DNA of 64,000 bases from Bacillota bacterium (GCA_019422105.1 JAHZDZ010000015.1:21190-85189), one strand, 5' to 3'; shown: positions 17,784 to 26,054, counted from the stretch's first letter. Numbers and translations are program-made. Notes: a model not told the origin generated them from the letters alone.

Positions 17784-17998
17784 GCACATTTCCCCCTATT
17801 TGCTTCTAATCTTATGTACATATCCGATATATTTCGTTCCCATATGCTTTCACTGTACATAGTCTGTAATAAACAAAAACCTTATTACGGCAAATACTGA
17901 ATTACTCCTTTTCAGCCTTTCTCCGCTTGTTGCAAATATTATAGCATAAATCCTGACCCCAATCAATTTATGAAAATATTCTGTTGACAACTCACTTT

Positions 17999-18027
17999 TT
18001 GCAGTACCCTGGAATATAGTATATTAT
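17999..18027 (+). promoter_or_regulatory. Probable promoter of the interrupted substrate-binding protein gene
   Basis: TTGCAG (17999-18004), 17-bp spacer, TATTAT (18022-18027), followed by GGAGG before the ATG at 18050. A TTGACA also lies upstream at 17984. Assignment of the exact boxes is tentative. Confidence 0.4.
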
Positions 18028-18049
18028 AAATTTTTTGGAGGTATATCGT

Positions 18050-18583
18050 ATGAAAAAAACCAAAAGCTTCATTGCCGTACTTGCCGTAGCATTACTTACC
18101 CTATCTGCCTTTGCCGGATGCACAAAGGAGGAAACAAAAACAACAGTCAGATTAAATGAGGTGGTACACTCTGTATTTTATGCACCTCAGTATGTTGCTT
18201 TGGAGGAAGGCTTCTTTGCAGATGAAGGACTGGACATCGAATTGACAGCAGGTCAGGGGGCGGATAAATCCATGACAGCCCTGATTTCCAAATCCGCTGA
18301 CATTGCTCTTCTGGGGACAGAGGCAGGCATCTATGTTTATAACGAAGGCAAGGATAACTACGCTATGCCTTTTGCGCAACTAACTCAGAGAGCCGGCAAT
18401 TTTCTGGTATCCAGAGTAGATGAACCGGATTTTGACTGGGAAGATATCAAAGGAAAATCTGTAATCGGCGGCCGGGTCGGCGGTATGCCCGAACTGGTTT
18501 TGGAGTATGTTTTAAAATCCAGAGGCATTGAGCCCGGAAAAGACATGGAAATAATCAATAATATCGCCTTTACTTCCACCTCA
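18050..18583 (+). pseudogene. NMT1/THI5-like ABC substrate-binding lipoprotein, 5' half (interrupted)
   Basis: The first 178 codons of an SsuA/NMT1/THI5-type solute-binding lipoprotein. Signal peptide with lipobox FAGC (Cys-24), then VVHSVFYAPQYVALEEGFFADEGLDIEL, the classic start of this fold, ADIALLGTEA, and a segment ending STSGAF. At GGCGCATT (18584-18591) the family sequence stops. The frame runs on for about 55 foreign residues to a stop at 18748, antisense to the recombinase gene. The missing C-terminal half is at 25581-26054 in the same orientation. No ABC permease or ATPase gene is next to either half. Confidence 0.9.
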
Positions 18584-18591
18584 GGCGCATT
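18584..18591. other. Left attachment core (attL) GGCGCATT
   Basis: Left copy of the 8-bp core. It reads tca-ggc-gca-ttc in the frame of the host gene. In the predicted circular form the core would be flanked as GGCG-CATT-CGCC, a short dyad typical of serine recombinase crossover sites. Confidence 0.75.
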
Positions 18592-18631
18592 CGCCCATGA
18601 TATACTCGGGAGCCCTTCGGGCAAAATAAAT

Positions 18632-18658
18632 ATTCCCTCAAATAAAAGCAAAGGGAAT
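18632..18658 (-). terminator. Terminator at the 3' end of the recombinase gene
   Basis: ATTCCCT / AGGGAAT stem (18632-18638 and 18652-18658) overlapping the recombinase stop codon and followed on the minus strand by ATTTATTTTG. It separates recombinase transcription from the host gene half. Confidence 0.55.
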
Positions 18659-20176
18659 TTCATCCGCCTTATTGTTATCCGTTTCCTCCAGTATAGCTGT
18701 TATTCTTCCGTCAGAATAGACGATAAATTTGTGAAATATACTTTTTAACAGAATATTGTTCAATAAATCGCTGCTGTTGTTTTCAATCTCCTGAAGCAGC
18801 AGCTCAAATGCCGTATTTATTTGATCCTCCACATAGTCTTTTCCGCTGTAAGCAGACAATCTGCCTGTAATTTCCCGAAGCCGCGCCTCAATTGGTTCCG
18901 CTTCCGCCTCCAAATATTCCTTTTCCAGTCTATCCTCCAGATACAGCGCCATAATTTTTTTCCTCCGCTTTATCAAAGCATTTTTCTCTGTCTCCAAAAT
19001 GGTTCTTTCACCCTCCCGAAGAAGCTCGTCTTTCAGCGTTTGTCTGAATTTTTTTAAAAACAGAGGTTTGCAAAGCGCACCATCACCTGTTATGTCCCTC
19101 AAGAACTGTTTTATTGCATTATGCATCTGTTCCTCATCCACAAATGTTTTGTTGCTGCACGCCTTTACCGTGTATTTGTCCCGCCTTGTACAGCACCAAT
19201 AAGCAGTATTTGTATTTTTTTTTATTTTTCTTCTGTATGAACTGCCACAGGAGCAATAAAGCAAATTGGAAAGGGGATGCTTCGTGCTTGGACAGATCTT
19301 CTCCCTGCTTTTCATAAGTGCACAGCGGTGTGTTCTAATTTCTCTGGCCTTTTGAAACATTTCATCTGAAATAATTCTTAATTCCGGTTTGCTGACAATA
19401 ATCCAATCCTTTTCGTCCCTCTCCAAAAAAGAGCCGGTAAGAAAGTCCTTTGTCTCCGTCTTTCCATTGCACACTCGGCCCAAATAAAGGGGATTGTTTA
19501 AAATTCTTCTTATCGTTGTACCTGTCCAGCCATTCTGCGAACAAAGCTTTGTCGGGATTTTTCTCTCATTTAAAACATTGGCGATCTTAAGCACCCCATA
19601 CTGTTTCTCCGAGAACATATAAAAGATATCCTTCACTGTCTTAGCTTCCTGCATATTTATTTTTAAGCTGTAGCTCTTATTCCCAATACTGTCATAACCA
19701 TATACACAGGACGGCACCTCCCCTTTTTTTGCGGACTGCTTTTTTCCGAATTTTACCTTTATAGATGTATTATGAGACTCCTCCTGGGCAATGGCCGCAA
19801 GAATTGTCAAAACAAATTCAGAGTTACCCATTGTCTCCATATTATATGTCACAAAATCTACAGCAACATTATATTTTCTCAGTTCTCTGACTGTCTCCAA
19901 AAGATCGACCACATTTCTTGCCAGTCTGGATATATCCTTTACCAATATTTTTTGAAAGCAGCCTGTCTTCGCATCCTGAATCATTTGCTGAAAGGCCGCC
20001 CGCCTCTTAATGCTTTTCCCCGAAATTCCTTCATCGGCATATATATTGTACAGTTCATACTGTGGATTTCTTTCCACAAACTCTGTAAAAAAAGCCTGCT
20101 GGTTTTCTATGGAGGACTGTTGGTTTTCGTTTTTTGTAGACACCCTGCAATAACATGCTATTTTAATTTTTTCCAC
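18638..20176 (-). CDS. Large serine recombinase (resolvase/invertase family)
   Basis: A site-specific recombinase of about 512 residues that would integrate and excise the surrounding element. The N-terminal catalytic domain has KIACYCRVST with the nucleophile Ser-13 and NQQSSIENQ. It is followed by DISRLARNVVDLLETVREL, the recombinase DNA-binding domain (YGYDSIG...GVLKIANVLNERKIPT, GWTGTTIRRILNNPLYLG), a zinc ribbon (YCSCGSSYRRK ... WCCTRRDKYTVKACSN) and a C-terminal coiled coil. AAAGGAGG is 8 nt before a GTG at 20176 but only 2 nt before the ATG at 20182, so a GTG start is likely. In-frame codons extend to 20344 without support. The gene ends about 50 bp from the left core. Confidence 0.93.
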   Translation of the reverse strand: MEKIKIACYCRVSTKNENQQSSIENQQAFFTEFVERNPQYELYNIYADEGISGKSIKRRAAFQQMIQDAKTGCFQKILVKDISRLARNVVDLLETVRELRKYNVAVDFVTYNMETMGNSEFVLTILAAIAQEESHNTSIKVKFGKKQSAKKGEVPSCVYGYDSIGNKSYSLKINMQEAKTVKDIFYMFSEKQYGVLKIANVLNERKIPTKLCSQNGWTGTTIRRILNNPLYLGRVCNGKTETKDFLTGSFLERDEKDWIIVSKPELRIISDEMFQKAREIRTHRCALMKSREKICPSTKHPLSNLLYCSCGSSYRRKIKKNTNTAYWCCTRRDKYTVKACSNKTFVDEEQMHNAIKQFLRDITGDGALCKPLFLKKFRQTLKDELLREGERTILETEKNALIKRRKKIMALYLEDRLEKEYLEAEAEPIEARLREITGRLSAYSGKDYVEDQINTAFELLLQEIENNSSDLLNNILLKSIFHKFIVYSDGRITAILEETDNNKADEIPFAFI

Positions 20177-20503
20177 ACGCATCTCCTCCTTTGCCGCCGT
20201 TTTGTACCTTTTCATAAATACTGCGAACCCTGAAATCAACAATTTTTTCAATGACAGAAGCTTTGACAGAGGCGGATATACTGGATAGATTGTAGTCAAA
20301 AATGAGTTTTCTTTTTTCTCCGGACATTTAAAACTGCTCCTCAAAATAGTATTCTGCTCTATCCTATTTTTGTTAGCATGTCCGATATTACTGCTCCGGT
20401 ATGGTTTTGGAAAAATGGCTCAAATATCGGAGAACCTTCGATATATACGCTTATCAAATACCTTCGTATAAAAAAAATGATAGGGAACCGTATTTTTCAT
20501 CTA

Positions 20504-20559
20504 TCTTAACGTTCTCTTAATGATTCTTTTGTTAAAGTAAGGATGTAAACAAATAAACT
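20504..20559 (+). promoter_or_regulatory. Direct-repeat operator and promoter region of the secreted protein gene
   Basis: Two copies of TCTTAA with 11-bp periodicity (TCTTAACGTTC at 20504, TCTTAATGATT at 20515), the layout bound by OmpR-family regulators. TTGTTA and TAAACT follow as possible -35 and -10, and AGGAGG precedes the gene at 20580. The response regulator encoded downstream is the obvious candidate binder. The rest of 20183-20503 holds the recombinase upstream region, with nothing else recognisable. Confidence 0.5.
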
Positions 20560-20579
20560 ACACTTTAGGAGGAATTATT

Positions 20580-20927
20580 ATGAACAAAAAAGCAATGGTA
20601 TCAGCAATGACATGTATGGTGGTTGCGGGCTCTATGTCCTATCAGACATTTGCGGCACCGAAAGATGCATCCGTCAGGAAATCGGATTCTGCAAAAATCG
20701 TGTCCGCTGAAATTGTACCGCTCACAGAAGTAAAAGAAAAAGATGAGTCCAATGCATCTAACAGCATTCTTTTAAGTATTACGGCAAAAGACAAGGACGG
20801 CAAGCCTCAAACATTACAACTCAACAAAACAACAATAGAAGAATTGCAGAACAAAACCTTTTCCTTTGAAAGTAAAGAATTGGAAAGCGGAAATGAGGTT
20901 ATCACTATCTCTCTAAAAGCGAAATAA
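20580..20927 (+). CDS. Small secreted protein of unknown function upstream of a two-component system
   Basis: A 115-residue protein with a signal peptide ending near TFAAPKD. The mature part (about 90 residues) is Lys/Glu-rich, with ILLSITAKDKDGKPQTLQLNKTTIEELQNKTFSFESKELESGNEVITISLKAK, which looks like a small beta-rich domain. There are no cysteines in the mature part and no anchor. I do not recognise the family. It lies directly upstream of a response regulator/histidine kinase pair behind a direct-repeat operator, so it may be the output or an accessory ligand of that system. Confidence 0.65.
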   Translation: MNKKAMVSAMTCMVVAGSMSYQTFAAPKDASVRKSDSAKIVSAEIVPLTEVKEKDESNASNSILLSITAKDKDGKPQTLQLNKTTIEELQNKTFSFESKELESGNEVITISLKAK

Positions 20928-20941
20928 CAGAAAAAGTCATT

Positions 20942-20978
20942 TATTTCATATGGAAATCTATCTATGAAATAGTATAAT
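20942..20978 (+). promoter_or_regulatory. Second promoter with dyad operator before the two-component genes
   Basis: TATTTCATA (20942-20950) and its complement TATGAAATA (20963-20971) form a 9-bp dyad ending one base before a consensus TATAAT (20973-20978). The dyad covers the -35 region, so a bound regulator should affect transcription of the response regulator gene. A GATTGAA/TTCAATC hairpin follows in the leader. Confidence 0.5.
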
Positions 20979-21100
20979 GGAGATTGAATACTTTTCAGTT
21001 CAATCCGTTTCTATCATATAGTATCGTTTAAAATTCAAGATTTACGAATAAAGGATTTATGCGCCGCAGTTATTTACTGCGGCTTTTGCGGGAGGAAAAA

Positions 21101-21769
21101 ATGAAGCTGCTTGTAATTGAGGATGAACAGGATTTGTTATATGCACTGAAAAAGGGTCTTGAAAAGAAAGGCTTTGCTGTGGATACTGCCGAGAACGGGA
21201 CAGAGGGGCTGGAACTATGGGAAATCAATGAATACGATCTTCTGGTGCTTGACCTGAATCTTCCTATACTGGATGGGCTGGAGGTACTCAGAGAAATCAG
21301 AAAAAAGGATCATGACTTAAAGATACTGATTTTATCGGCAAGAGGTGAAGTGGAGGAAAGAATTTCAGGGCTTAACGCGGGTGCCAACGATTACCTGGTA
21401 AAGCCATTCCATTTCAGTGAACTGGAAGCAAGAATACGGGCACTTTTAAGACGGTTTTTTGTCGACAGCGGCAGCATTCATACATTGGGCGCTTTGGAAT
21501 TAGATTGTGCGGGACGCAGTGTAACTGAATACGGCGAAAAAATTGAATTAACCAGAACAGAGCTTTTGATATTGGAATATCTTCTTCTCAATCAATATAA
21601 AACAGTCAGTGCTGAAAAAATAATGGAACACGTTTATGACAGCGAAACGGATATTTTCTCTAATTCCGTCACAGTACATATCCATTCCCTCCGCAAGAAA
21701 ATAAAAAGCTGTACCATCAAAACCATACGCGGTGTAGGATACCGAATTGAAACGGAGGATATGTCATGA
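21101..21769 (+). CDS. OmpR-family response regulator
   Basis: A transcription factor of 222 residues. The receiver domain has the acidic pair EDE, phospho-acceptor Asp-51 in LLVLDLNLP, Ser/Thr in LILSARG and the conserved Lys in LVKPF. The C-terminal winged helix shows ELTRTELLILEYLLLN and NSVTVHIHSLRKKI...IRGVGYRI. The start at 21101 follows GGGAGGAAAAA. The stop overlaps the kinase start (ATGA), so the two are coupled. It is carried on the mobile element. Confidence 0.93.
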   Translation: MKLLVIEDEQDLLYALKKGLEKKGFAVDTAENGTEGLELWEINEYDLLVLDLNLPILDGLEVLREIRKKDHDLKILILSARGEVEERISGLNAGANDYLVKPFHFSELEARIRALLRRFFVDSGSIHTLGALELDCAGRSVTEYGEKIELTRTELLILEYLLLNQYKTVSAEKIMEHVYDSETDIFSNSVTVHIHSLRKKIKSCTIKTIRGVGYRIETEDMS

Positions 21770-23019
21770 AAACCATTCAAAAAATACCGCTTCGCCTAAA
21801 GCTGGCACTTCTCTCCACAGCCGTCACAGCAGCAGCAGTGCTTCTTTTTACGTATATGTCCTTGCACAGCGCTAACGTGCTTTTTGTGTCAAAAGCTGAA
21901 AATGTGGCAGCCATGACTAAAATTACGTTAACTATACCGGAAGACGCACCTGCCGGATTAACTGCACAATTGAAGGGAAATCTGGACATAGATTCAAATG
22001 TCGTCTCCCGAAAAGCAACGGAGAACACAACCTTGGCGGAAAAGCCCTTGTCCAGCGAGCTAAAGGGGGAGGAGGTATTGGCGGAAGCTGTGCCACTTCG
22101 AGTCATTACCGCGGCAAACGGACAGTTCCGCTCCGTCAATTTCATCTTTATGGGCATTTTAATCATCATAGGTGCGGCGGCGGCCTATTTCATTACCGGA
22201 AAAACGCTGAGCCCTGTTGGAAACCTGAGTACTAAAATGAAAGATATTGATGAGAACAGCCTCTTTACACGAATAGAAAGCGCCAATATGAGTCCCGAAA
22301 TAAAAAGCATGACGGATTCCTTCAATCATATGCTGGAGAGGCTTGAAATTGCCTTCCAGACGCAGAAGTCATTTGCAGCGGCAGCGGCTCATGAACTGAA
22401 AACACCGTTATGCTGTATCAGCACCAATATCGACATCCTTCAATTGGAGGAAACACCAACAATAGAGGAATACCAAAATACTCTTGAAATAATTAAAAGA
22501 AATACAGACAGGCTAATGGCATTATCGGAAGAGCTGTTGGATATGAACCGCTCCTTTAAAGACAATACCGATATATCCCTCTCCTGCCTCATGGAGGATA
22601 TTCTCCGTGAATTATATGTACTGACTGACGAGAAAAATATATCTGTTCATATTAACGGTAATGCAGTACTGAACTGCAGCTTAAATGCTGCCTACCGTAT
22701 TTTTTACAATCTGATTGAAAACAGTATCAAATACACTCCCGAAAACGGAAGCGTCTCTATTGATATTACTTCTGAAAACGGCTGTACCGCAGTCAGTGTC
22801 ACTGATACCGGCATAGGCATTTTGCAAGAGGAGATCCCCTTTATATTCGATCCCTTTTACCGTGTAGACAAGTCAAGAAACAGAAAAGCAGGAGGTGCCG
22901 GACTTGGCCTAAGTATCGTCAAAGATCTGGTGGAAAAAAGCGGCGGTAAAATTACAGTTACTTCTAAACCGGGGGAAGGCAGTTGTTTTCAGGTATCCTA
23001 TCCGGCAGTTACGAAATAA
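21766..23019 (+). CDS. Sensor histidine kinase
   Basis: A 417-residue membrane kinase, partner of the preceding regulator. Transmembrane segments lie at about 13-33 and 125-145 with an extracytoplasmic sensor of roughly 90 residues, then a HAMP linker (LSPVGNLSTKMKDID). The HisKA box has His-209 in AAAAHELKTPL. The ATP-binding domain shows the N box FYNLIENSIKYTP, VTDTGIGI, DPFYRVDKS and GGAGLGLSIVKDL. The stimulus is unknown. No BceAB-type transporter accompanies the pair. An AGGAGG/CCTCCT hairpin (23019-23038) follows the gene. Confidence 0.92.
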   Translation: MKTIQKIPLRLKLALLSTAVTAAAVLLFTYMSLHSANVLFVSKAENVAAMTKITLTIPEDAPAGLTAQLKGNLDIDSNVVSRKATENTTLAEKPLSSELKGEEVLAEAVPLRVITAANGQFRSVNFIFMGILIIIGAAAAYFITGKTLSPVGNLSTKMKDIDENSLFTRIESANMSPEIKSMTDSFNHMLERLEIAFQTQKSFAAAAAHELKTPLCCISTNIDILQLEETPTIEEYQNTLEIIKRNTDRLMALSEELLDMNRSFKDNTDISLSCLMEDILRELYVLTDEKNISVHINGNAVLNCSLNAAYRIFYNLIENSIKYTPENGSVSIDITSENGCTAVSVTDTGIGILQEEIPFIFDPFYRVDKSRNRKAGGAGLGLSIVKDLVEKSGGKITVTSKPGEGSCFQVSYPAVTK

Positions 23020-23079
23020 GGAGGCATCAAAACCTCCTACCCTCGGAAATAAAAATCCTCTTCCATACATACAGCGAAA

Positions 23080-23103
23080 AAGCCGCCTTAAAAAAGACGG
23101 CTT
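23080..23103 (-). terminator. Terminator of the DUF4177 gene
   Basis: AAGCCG / CGGCTT stem with additional pairing in the interior, lying about 20 bp past the stop at 23125 on the minus strand and followed by TTTTTCGC. It may also end the kinase transcript. Confidence 0.6.
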
Positions 23104-23124
23104 CTCATTTTCCTGTATGCCTGT

Positions 23125-23310
23125 TTATTCTTCTGTTTTAAAAGTCAAATCAATTTTCTTAAGCTTGCCTAAATCCGTTATCTCTACCGGAACAAAACCA
23201 ACATACCGATACCCTTTTTTTGTGTACTCTTGTATTAACTCTCTGTGCTCAATAAAGACCGCCCCAGTCAAATAATCTCCCTTAATCGTGATAAATTTGT
23301 ATTGCTTCAT
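23125..23310 (-). CDS. DUF4177-type small protein
   Basis: A 61-residue protein, MKQYKFITIKGDY..., with IQEYTKKGYRYVGFVPVEITDLGKLKKIDLTFKTEE. The pattern 'GYRYVG.VP...G....IDL.F' is that of DUF4177 proteins, which have no established biochemical role. The start at 23310 is preceded by an AGAGG site; the longer in-frame opening (to 23475) has no site and no family similarity. The region 23311-23498 between it and the divergent nitroreductase should contain both promoters. Confidence 0.7.
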   Translation of the reverse strand: MKQYKFITIKGDYLTGAVFIEHRELIQEYTKKGYRYVGFVPVEITDLGKLKKIDLTFKTEE

Positions 23311-23498
23311 AGAAGTCCTCTCCCAATCCAATACATCGCTTCGAAAAATAGCCTGGGTATGACTATTTTTACAGACGTTTTCCAGACTAATTCGTTTCAT
23401 AAATAATTTAACATGCATCAACTCAGGGGAAACAAAATATTTGACAAAACTGTCTTTTCTCATTACACTATTCAAAAAGCATCGGGGGATGATAAAAA

Positions 23499-24092
23499 TT
23501 GATAGGTGAAATATACAACAGAAGAAGCGTAAGGAAATTCAAAGAAATTCCTGTCCCAAGAAAAATGGTAGAGCAGGTGATAGAAGCAGGCATTAACGCT
23601 CCATCGGCGAAAAACCGCCAGCCCTGGAAATTTATTGTCATAAGCGGCAGTGAAAAGGACAAAATGCTGGAGGCCATGAAAAAAGGCATTGCAAAGGAAG
23701 AATGCGGCCAGGGCTTTTTAAAAAACAGCAGGCAGCATATAGGCGGGGCGAAATACACAGTGAAGGCTATGGAACAGGCTCCCGTTATTTTATTTGTACT
23801 GAATGAGCTGGGCAGTTCTCTGGCTGTCAGCTTGACAGCGGAGGAGATTATTTATGACCGCGCCAACATACAGTCTATCGGCGCCGCAATTCAAAATATG
23901 CTTTTGGAAGCAGAAAACATAGGACTTAACACCCTGTGGATTTGTGACATCTGCTTTGCCTATGATGAATTGAACCAATACTTGGGGGAATCGGGTGAAA
24001 TGGTTGCCGCTATCGCCTTGGGGTATGGGGATGAAAAACCTGCAAAGCGCCCGAGAAAAGCACTGGAAGAAGTCGTCCAATGGAGAGAATAA
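23499..24092 (+). CDS. Nitroreductase family flavoprotein
   Basis: A 197-residue FMN-dependent NAD(P)H oxidoreductase. It opens with IYNRRSVRKFKEIPVP, has INAPSAKNRQPWKFIVI, and later IQNMLLEAENIGLNTLWICD and ALGYGDEKPAKRPRK, all standard for this fold. Substrate unknown; such enzymes reduce quinones, nitro compounds or flavins. The start codon is TTG, about 10 nt after GGGGG; no in-frame ATG exists near it. It is followed after 22 bp by the acetyltransferase gene, probably co-transcribed. Confidence 0.88.
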   Translation: MIGEIYNRRSVRKFKEIPVPRKMVEQVIEAGINAPSAKNRQPWKFIVISGSEKDKMLEAMKKGIAKEECGQGFLKNSRQHIGGAKYTVKAMEQAPVILFVLNELGSSLAVSLTAEEIIYDRANIQSIGAAIQNMLLEAENIGLNTLWICDICFAYDELNQYLGESGEMVAAIALGYGDEKPAKRPRKALEEVVQWRE

Positions 24093-24114
24093 AGGCAATG
24101 GGGAAGATGACAGT

Positions 24115-24570
24115 ATGAAGCTATATTTTAAACACATATCACAAAAAAACCGGCAGGAAGCCATAAAACTTCGTGTGGCCAGCGGCCAGGAGAACTTCGT
24201 TGAAACTGTTGCGCAGTGTCTTGAGGAAGCCGATAAAAAACGGAACTGGCACCCTGTAGGTATATACCATGGGGAAACCTTAATAGGCTTTGCCATGTAT
24301 GGTTATTTTTTTCTGGAGTATTTTCCCTTTGGTCGTCTGTGGCTTGACCGTCTTATCATAGACGCCCGTTTTCAAGGCAAGGGATATGGAAAAGCGGCGT
24401 TAAGCGGCCTGCTTCATCATCTTTGCTGTGTTTACCCAAAGGAAAAGAAAATTTATTTGAGTGTTACGGAGGGCAATCGCACTGCGGAAAAGCTGTACAA
24501 AAAATTTGGGTTCCTCTATAATGGGGAAACAGATATACACGGTGAAAAAGTCATGATAAAATATTTATAA
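24115..24570 (+). CDS. GNAT acetyltransferase, spermidine/diamine N-acetyltransferase-like
   Basis: A 151-residue acetyl-CoA-dependent transferase. Features: LEEADKKRNWHPVGIYHGETLIGFAMYG, then LDRLIIDARFQGKGYGKAAL (acetyl-CoA binding motif) and YLSVTEGNRTAEKLYKKFGF. The 'W.PVGIY....IGF.MYG....' pattern matches the BltD/PaiA spermine-spermidine acetyltransferases of Firmicutes, so a polyamine substrate is plausible but not shown. Start at 24115 preceded by GGGGAAG. Confidence 0.85.
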   Translation: MKLYFKHISQKNRQEAIKLRVASGQENFVETVAQCLEEADKKRNWHPVGIYHGETLIGFAMYGYFFLEYFPFGRLWLDRLIIDARFQGKGYGKAALSGLLHHLCCVYPKEKKIYLSVTEGNRTAEKLYKKFGFLYNGETDIHGEKVMIKYL

Positions 24571-24596
24571 GAGAACATGCTGTGTTCTCTTTCTTT
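24570..24596 (+). terminator. Terminator after the acetyltransferase gene
   Basis: AGAGAACA-tgctg-TGTTCTCT stem followed by TTCTTT, starting at the stop codon. Confidence 0.75.
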
Positions 24597-24744
24597 ATGC
24601 CGTTTAAAGGATACGCTGCGCGATTGCTGGCATTTACATTTACCAGTTTGCCTTTTTTCACAGAACGATTCCCTTTTTTGTATGCACATAGGAACAGAAA
24701 AACAGAGCGCTAAGTAAACTGTGATTTTCTGTATTTATTTCTGT

Positions 24745-25395
24745 TCAAAACAATATTTGCAGCTCAAAGGGTGAGCTGCGCAAATCATGCAGCTTAATCT
24801 GATACTCATTTGCCAAAATAAGCTTGGGCCTGCGCTTAATGCCGCCCAGGTAATTGATTATTTTTGTGAAATCCGGTTTGTCATCCAAAAGCTTTACCTG
24901 ATAGCATAAAAACTCAGCTTTAGGTATTCTTATCACATTTTCGGACTGGCAGTCCGGCGGAAGCTCCACAAAAATGGTGGCCTTTTCCGGGCAAAAATCA
25001 TTTTGCATCAGCGACTCATAGTTTAATATGTAACCGTAAAGCGTGGTAATTTTGCAGTCTCTCAATTCCTCCTGTGCCAAAATTCTTCTAAACTGCATAT
25101 CAAGATAGTATACATGCTCATTTCTTTCACAGTTCGTAAAAACAACCGCCCTATCCTCCATTGACCTGAAATAGATATCTCTTTTCCCGTTCAGTTTTTT
25201 TGCATAGCCGTAAAAGTCAATGAGCCAATTTACATTGCTTCTTATTTGTTTAAGTCGTTTTTCTTCCTCATTCAGATAATGGATATGCTCCTGAAGGAAT
25301 TTTTCCAGCTCTTCGATTCTTTGCGTGTCAAAAGCTATTTTCAGCTCATTGAGCGGCATACCCAGATTTTTAAACCTTTTAATCTTATCAATACG
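24745..25395 (-). pseudogene. MerR-family regulator lacking its DNA-binding domain
   Basis: The reading frame encodes RIDKIKRFKNLGMPLNELKIAFD, the last helix of a MerR winged-helix domain, then a coiled-coil linker (LEKFLQEHIHYLNEEEKRLKQIRSNVNWLIDFY) and an effector-binding C-terminal domain of about 150 residues. A TAG sits just upstream (25396-25398), and no helix-turn-helix sequence is found before it. The N-terminal 35-45 residues are therefore missing. An internal ATG at 25359 could start a 204-residue remnant without a DNA-reading head. It lies 190 bp from the right core of the element. Confidence 0.75.
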
Positions 25396-25420
25396 CTAAA
25401 CAGTGCCCGATTTATGGCAA

Positions 25421-25488
25421 AAAACCCGTTTCTAAATAGCTGTTGCTTTCTTAGAAAAATACCAAGTATCCGCTATTTAACGGGTTTT
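25421..25488. repeat. Inverted repeat near the right end of the element
   Basis: AAAACCCGTTTCTAAATAGC (25421-25440) faces GCTATTTAACGGGTTTT (25472-25488), then a T-rich stretch. It could be a terminator or a recombinase accessory site near attR. Confidence 0.5.
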
Positions 25489-25580
25489 CTGCTTTTTTGC
25501 TGCATATACCGCAACCACACTATACATCAGTCCGTGACTGGCTATTGAATAAGCCCTGTGTTTTTCTCCAGACCATATCC

Positions 25581-25588
25581 GGCGCATT
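25581..25588. other. Right attachment core (attR) GGCGCATT
   Basis: Right copy of the 8-bp core. It reads tcc-ggc-gca-ttt in the same phase as the left copy, so recombination between the cores restores the host reading frame exactly. Confidence 0.75.
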
Positions 25589-26054
25589 TGTGGGAGATGT
25601 GGGAGATTACACAGTTGAGTTTGAGCCGACGGCGACTGTCATTGAAAATCAGGGAAATGGTTATGTTGTCGCTTCCCTGGGCACCGATTCCGGTTATGTT
25701 CCCTATACAGTCTACATGGCAACAAAAGAATATATGGAACAGAATCCCGAAATTGTACAGAAATTTACAAATGCAATTTACAAGGGGCAGCTTTGGGTAA
25801 GGGATCATTCCTCAAGGGAAATTGCGGAAGTCATACTGCCTTACTTCCCGGAAAATGATATTGATACACTGGAGAAAATTATAGACAGATATAAGGTACA
25901 GGATACCTGGAAAGACAATCCTGTATTTGAAGAGGAAGGCCTCACTTTAATACAAGACATTATGGAAATGGGTGGAGAACTTGACAAAAGAGTACCTTAT
26001 GACGGCTTTGTGAATACAGACTTTGCAAAAAAAGCAATGGAAACTGTAAAATAA
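25581..26054 (+). pseudogene. NMT1/THI5-like ABC substrate-binding protein, 3' half (interrupted)
   Basis: The C-terminal 157 codons of the protein begun at 18050. SGAFVGDVGDYTVEFEPTA, GYVVASLGTDSGYVPYTVYMATKEYMEQNPEIVQKFTNAIYKGQLWV and DTLEKIIDRYKVQDTW are typical of the second lobe of NMT1/SsuA-type binding proteins. The frame extends upstream into element DNA to 25497, but that part resembles nothing and lacks a ribosome binding site. Without excision this half cannot be exported, because the signal peptide is on the other fragment. Confidence 0.9.

Larger units (their letters stand above)
18584..25588. mobile_element. ~7.0 kb serine-recombinase integrative element inside a substrate-binding protein gene
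   Basis: Everything between the two halves of the substrate-binding protein gene. The 8-mer GGCGCATT lies at both boundaries (18584-18591 and 25581-25588). Removing 6,997 bp between the copies joins ...TSTSGAF to VGDVGDYTVEFEP in frame and gives a 335-residue protein of normal family length. The element encodes, from left to right: a large serine recombinase reading toward the left end, a secreted protein, a response regulator, a histidine kinase, a DUF4177 protein, a nitroreductase, an acetyltransferase and a truncated MerR protein. No relaxase or conjugation gene is present, so it is not self-transmissible. In-frame rejoining is seen directly; excision competence is inferred. Confidence 0.88.

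Noticed and set aside
18050..18748. Reading 18050-18748 as a complete short binding protein
   Set aside because: Family similarity stops at GGCGCATT, the last 50-odd residues are antisense to the recombinase gene, and the true C-terminal half is at 25581-26054.
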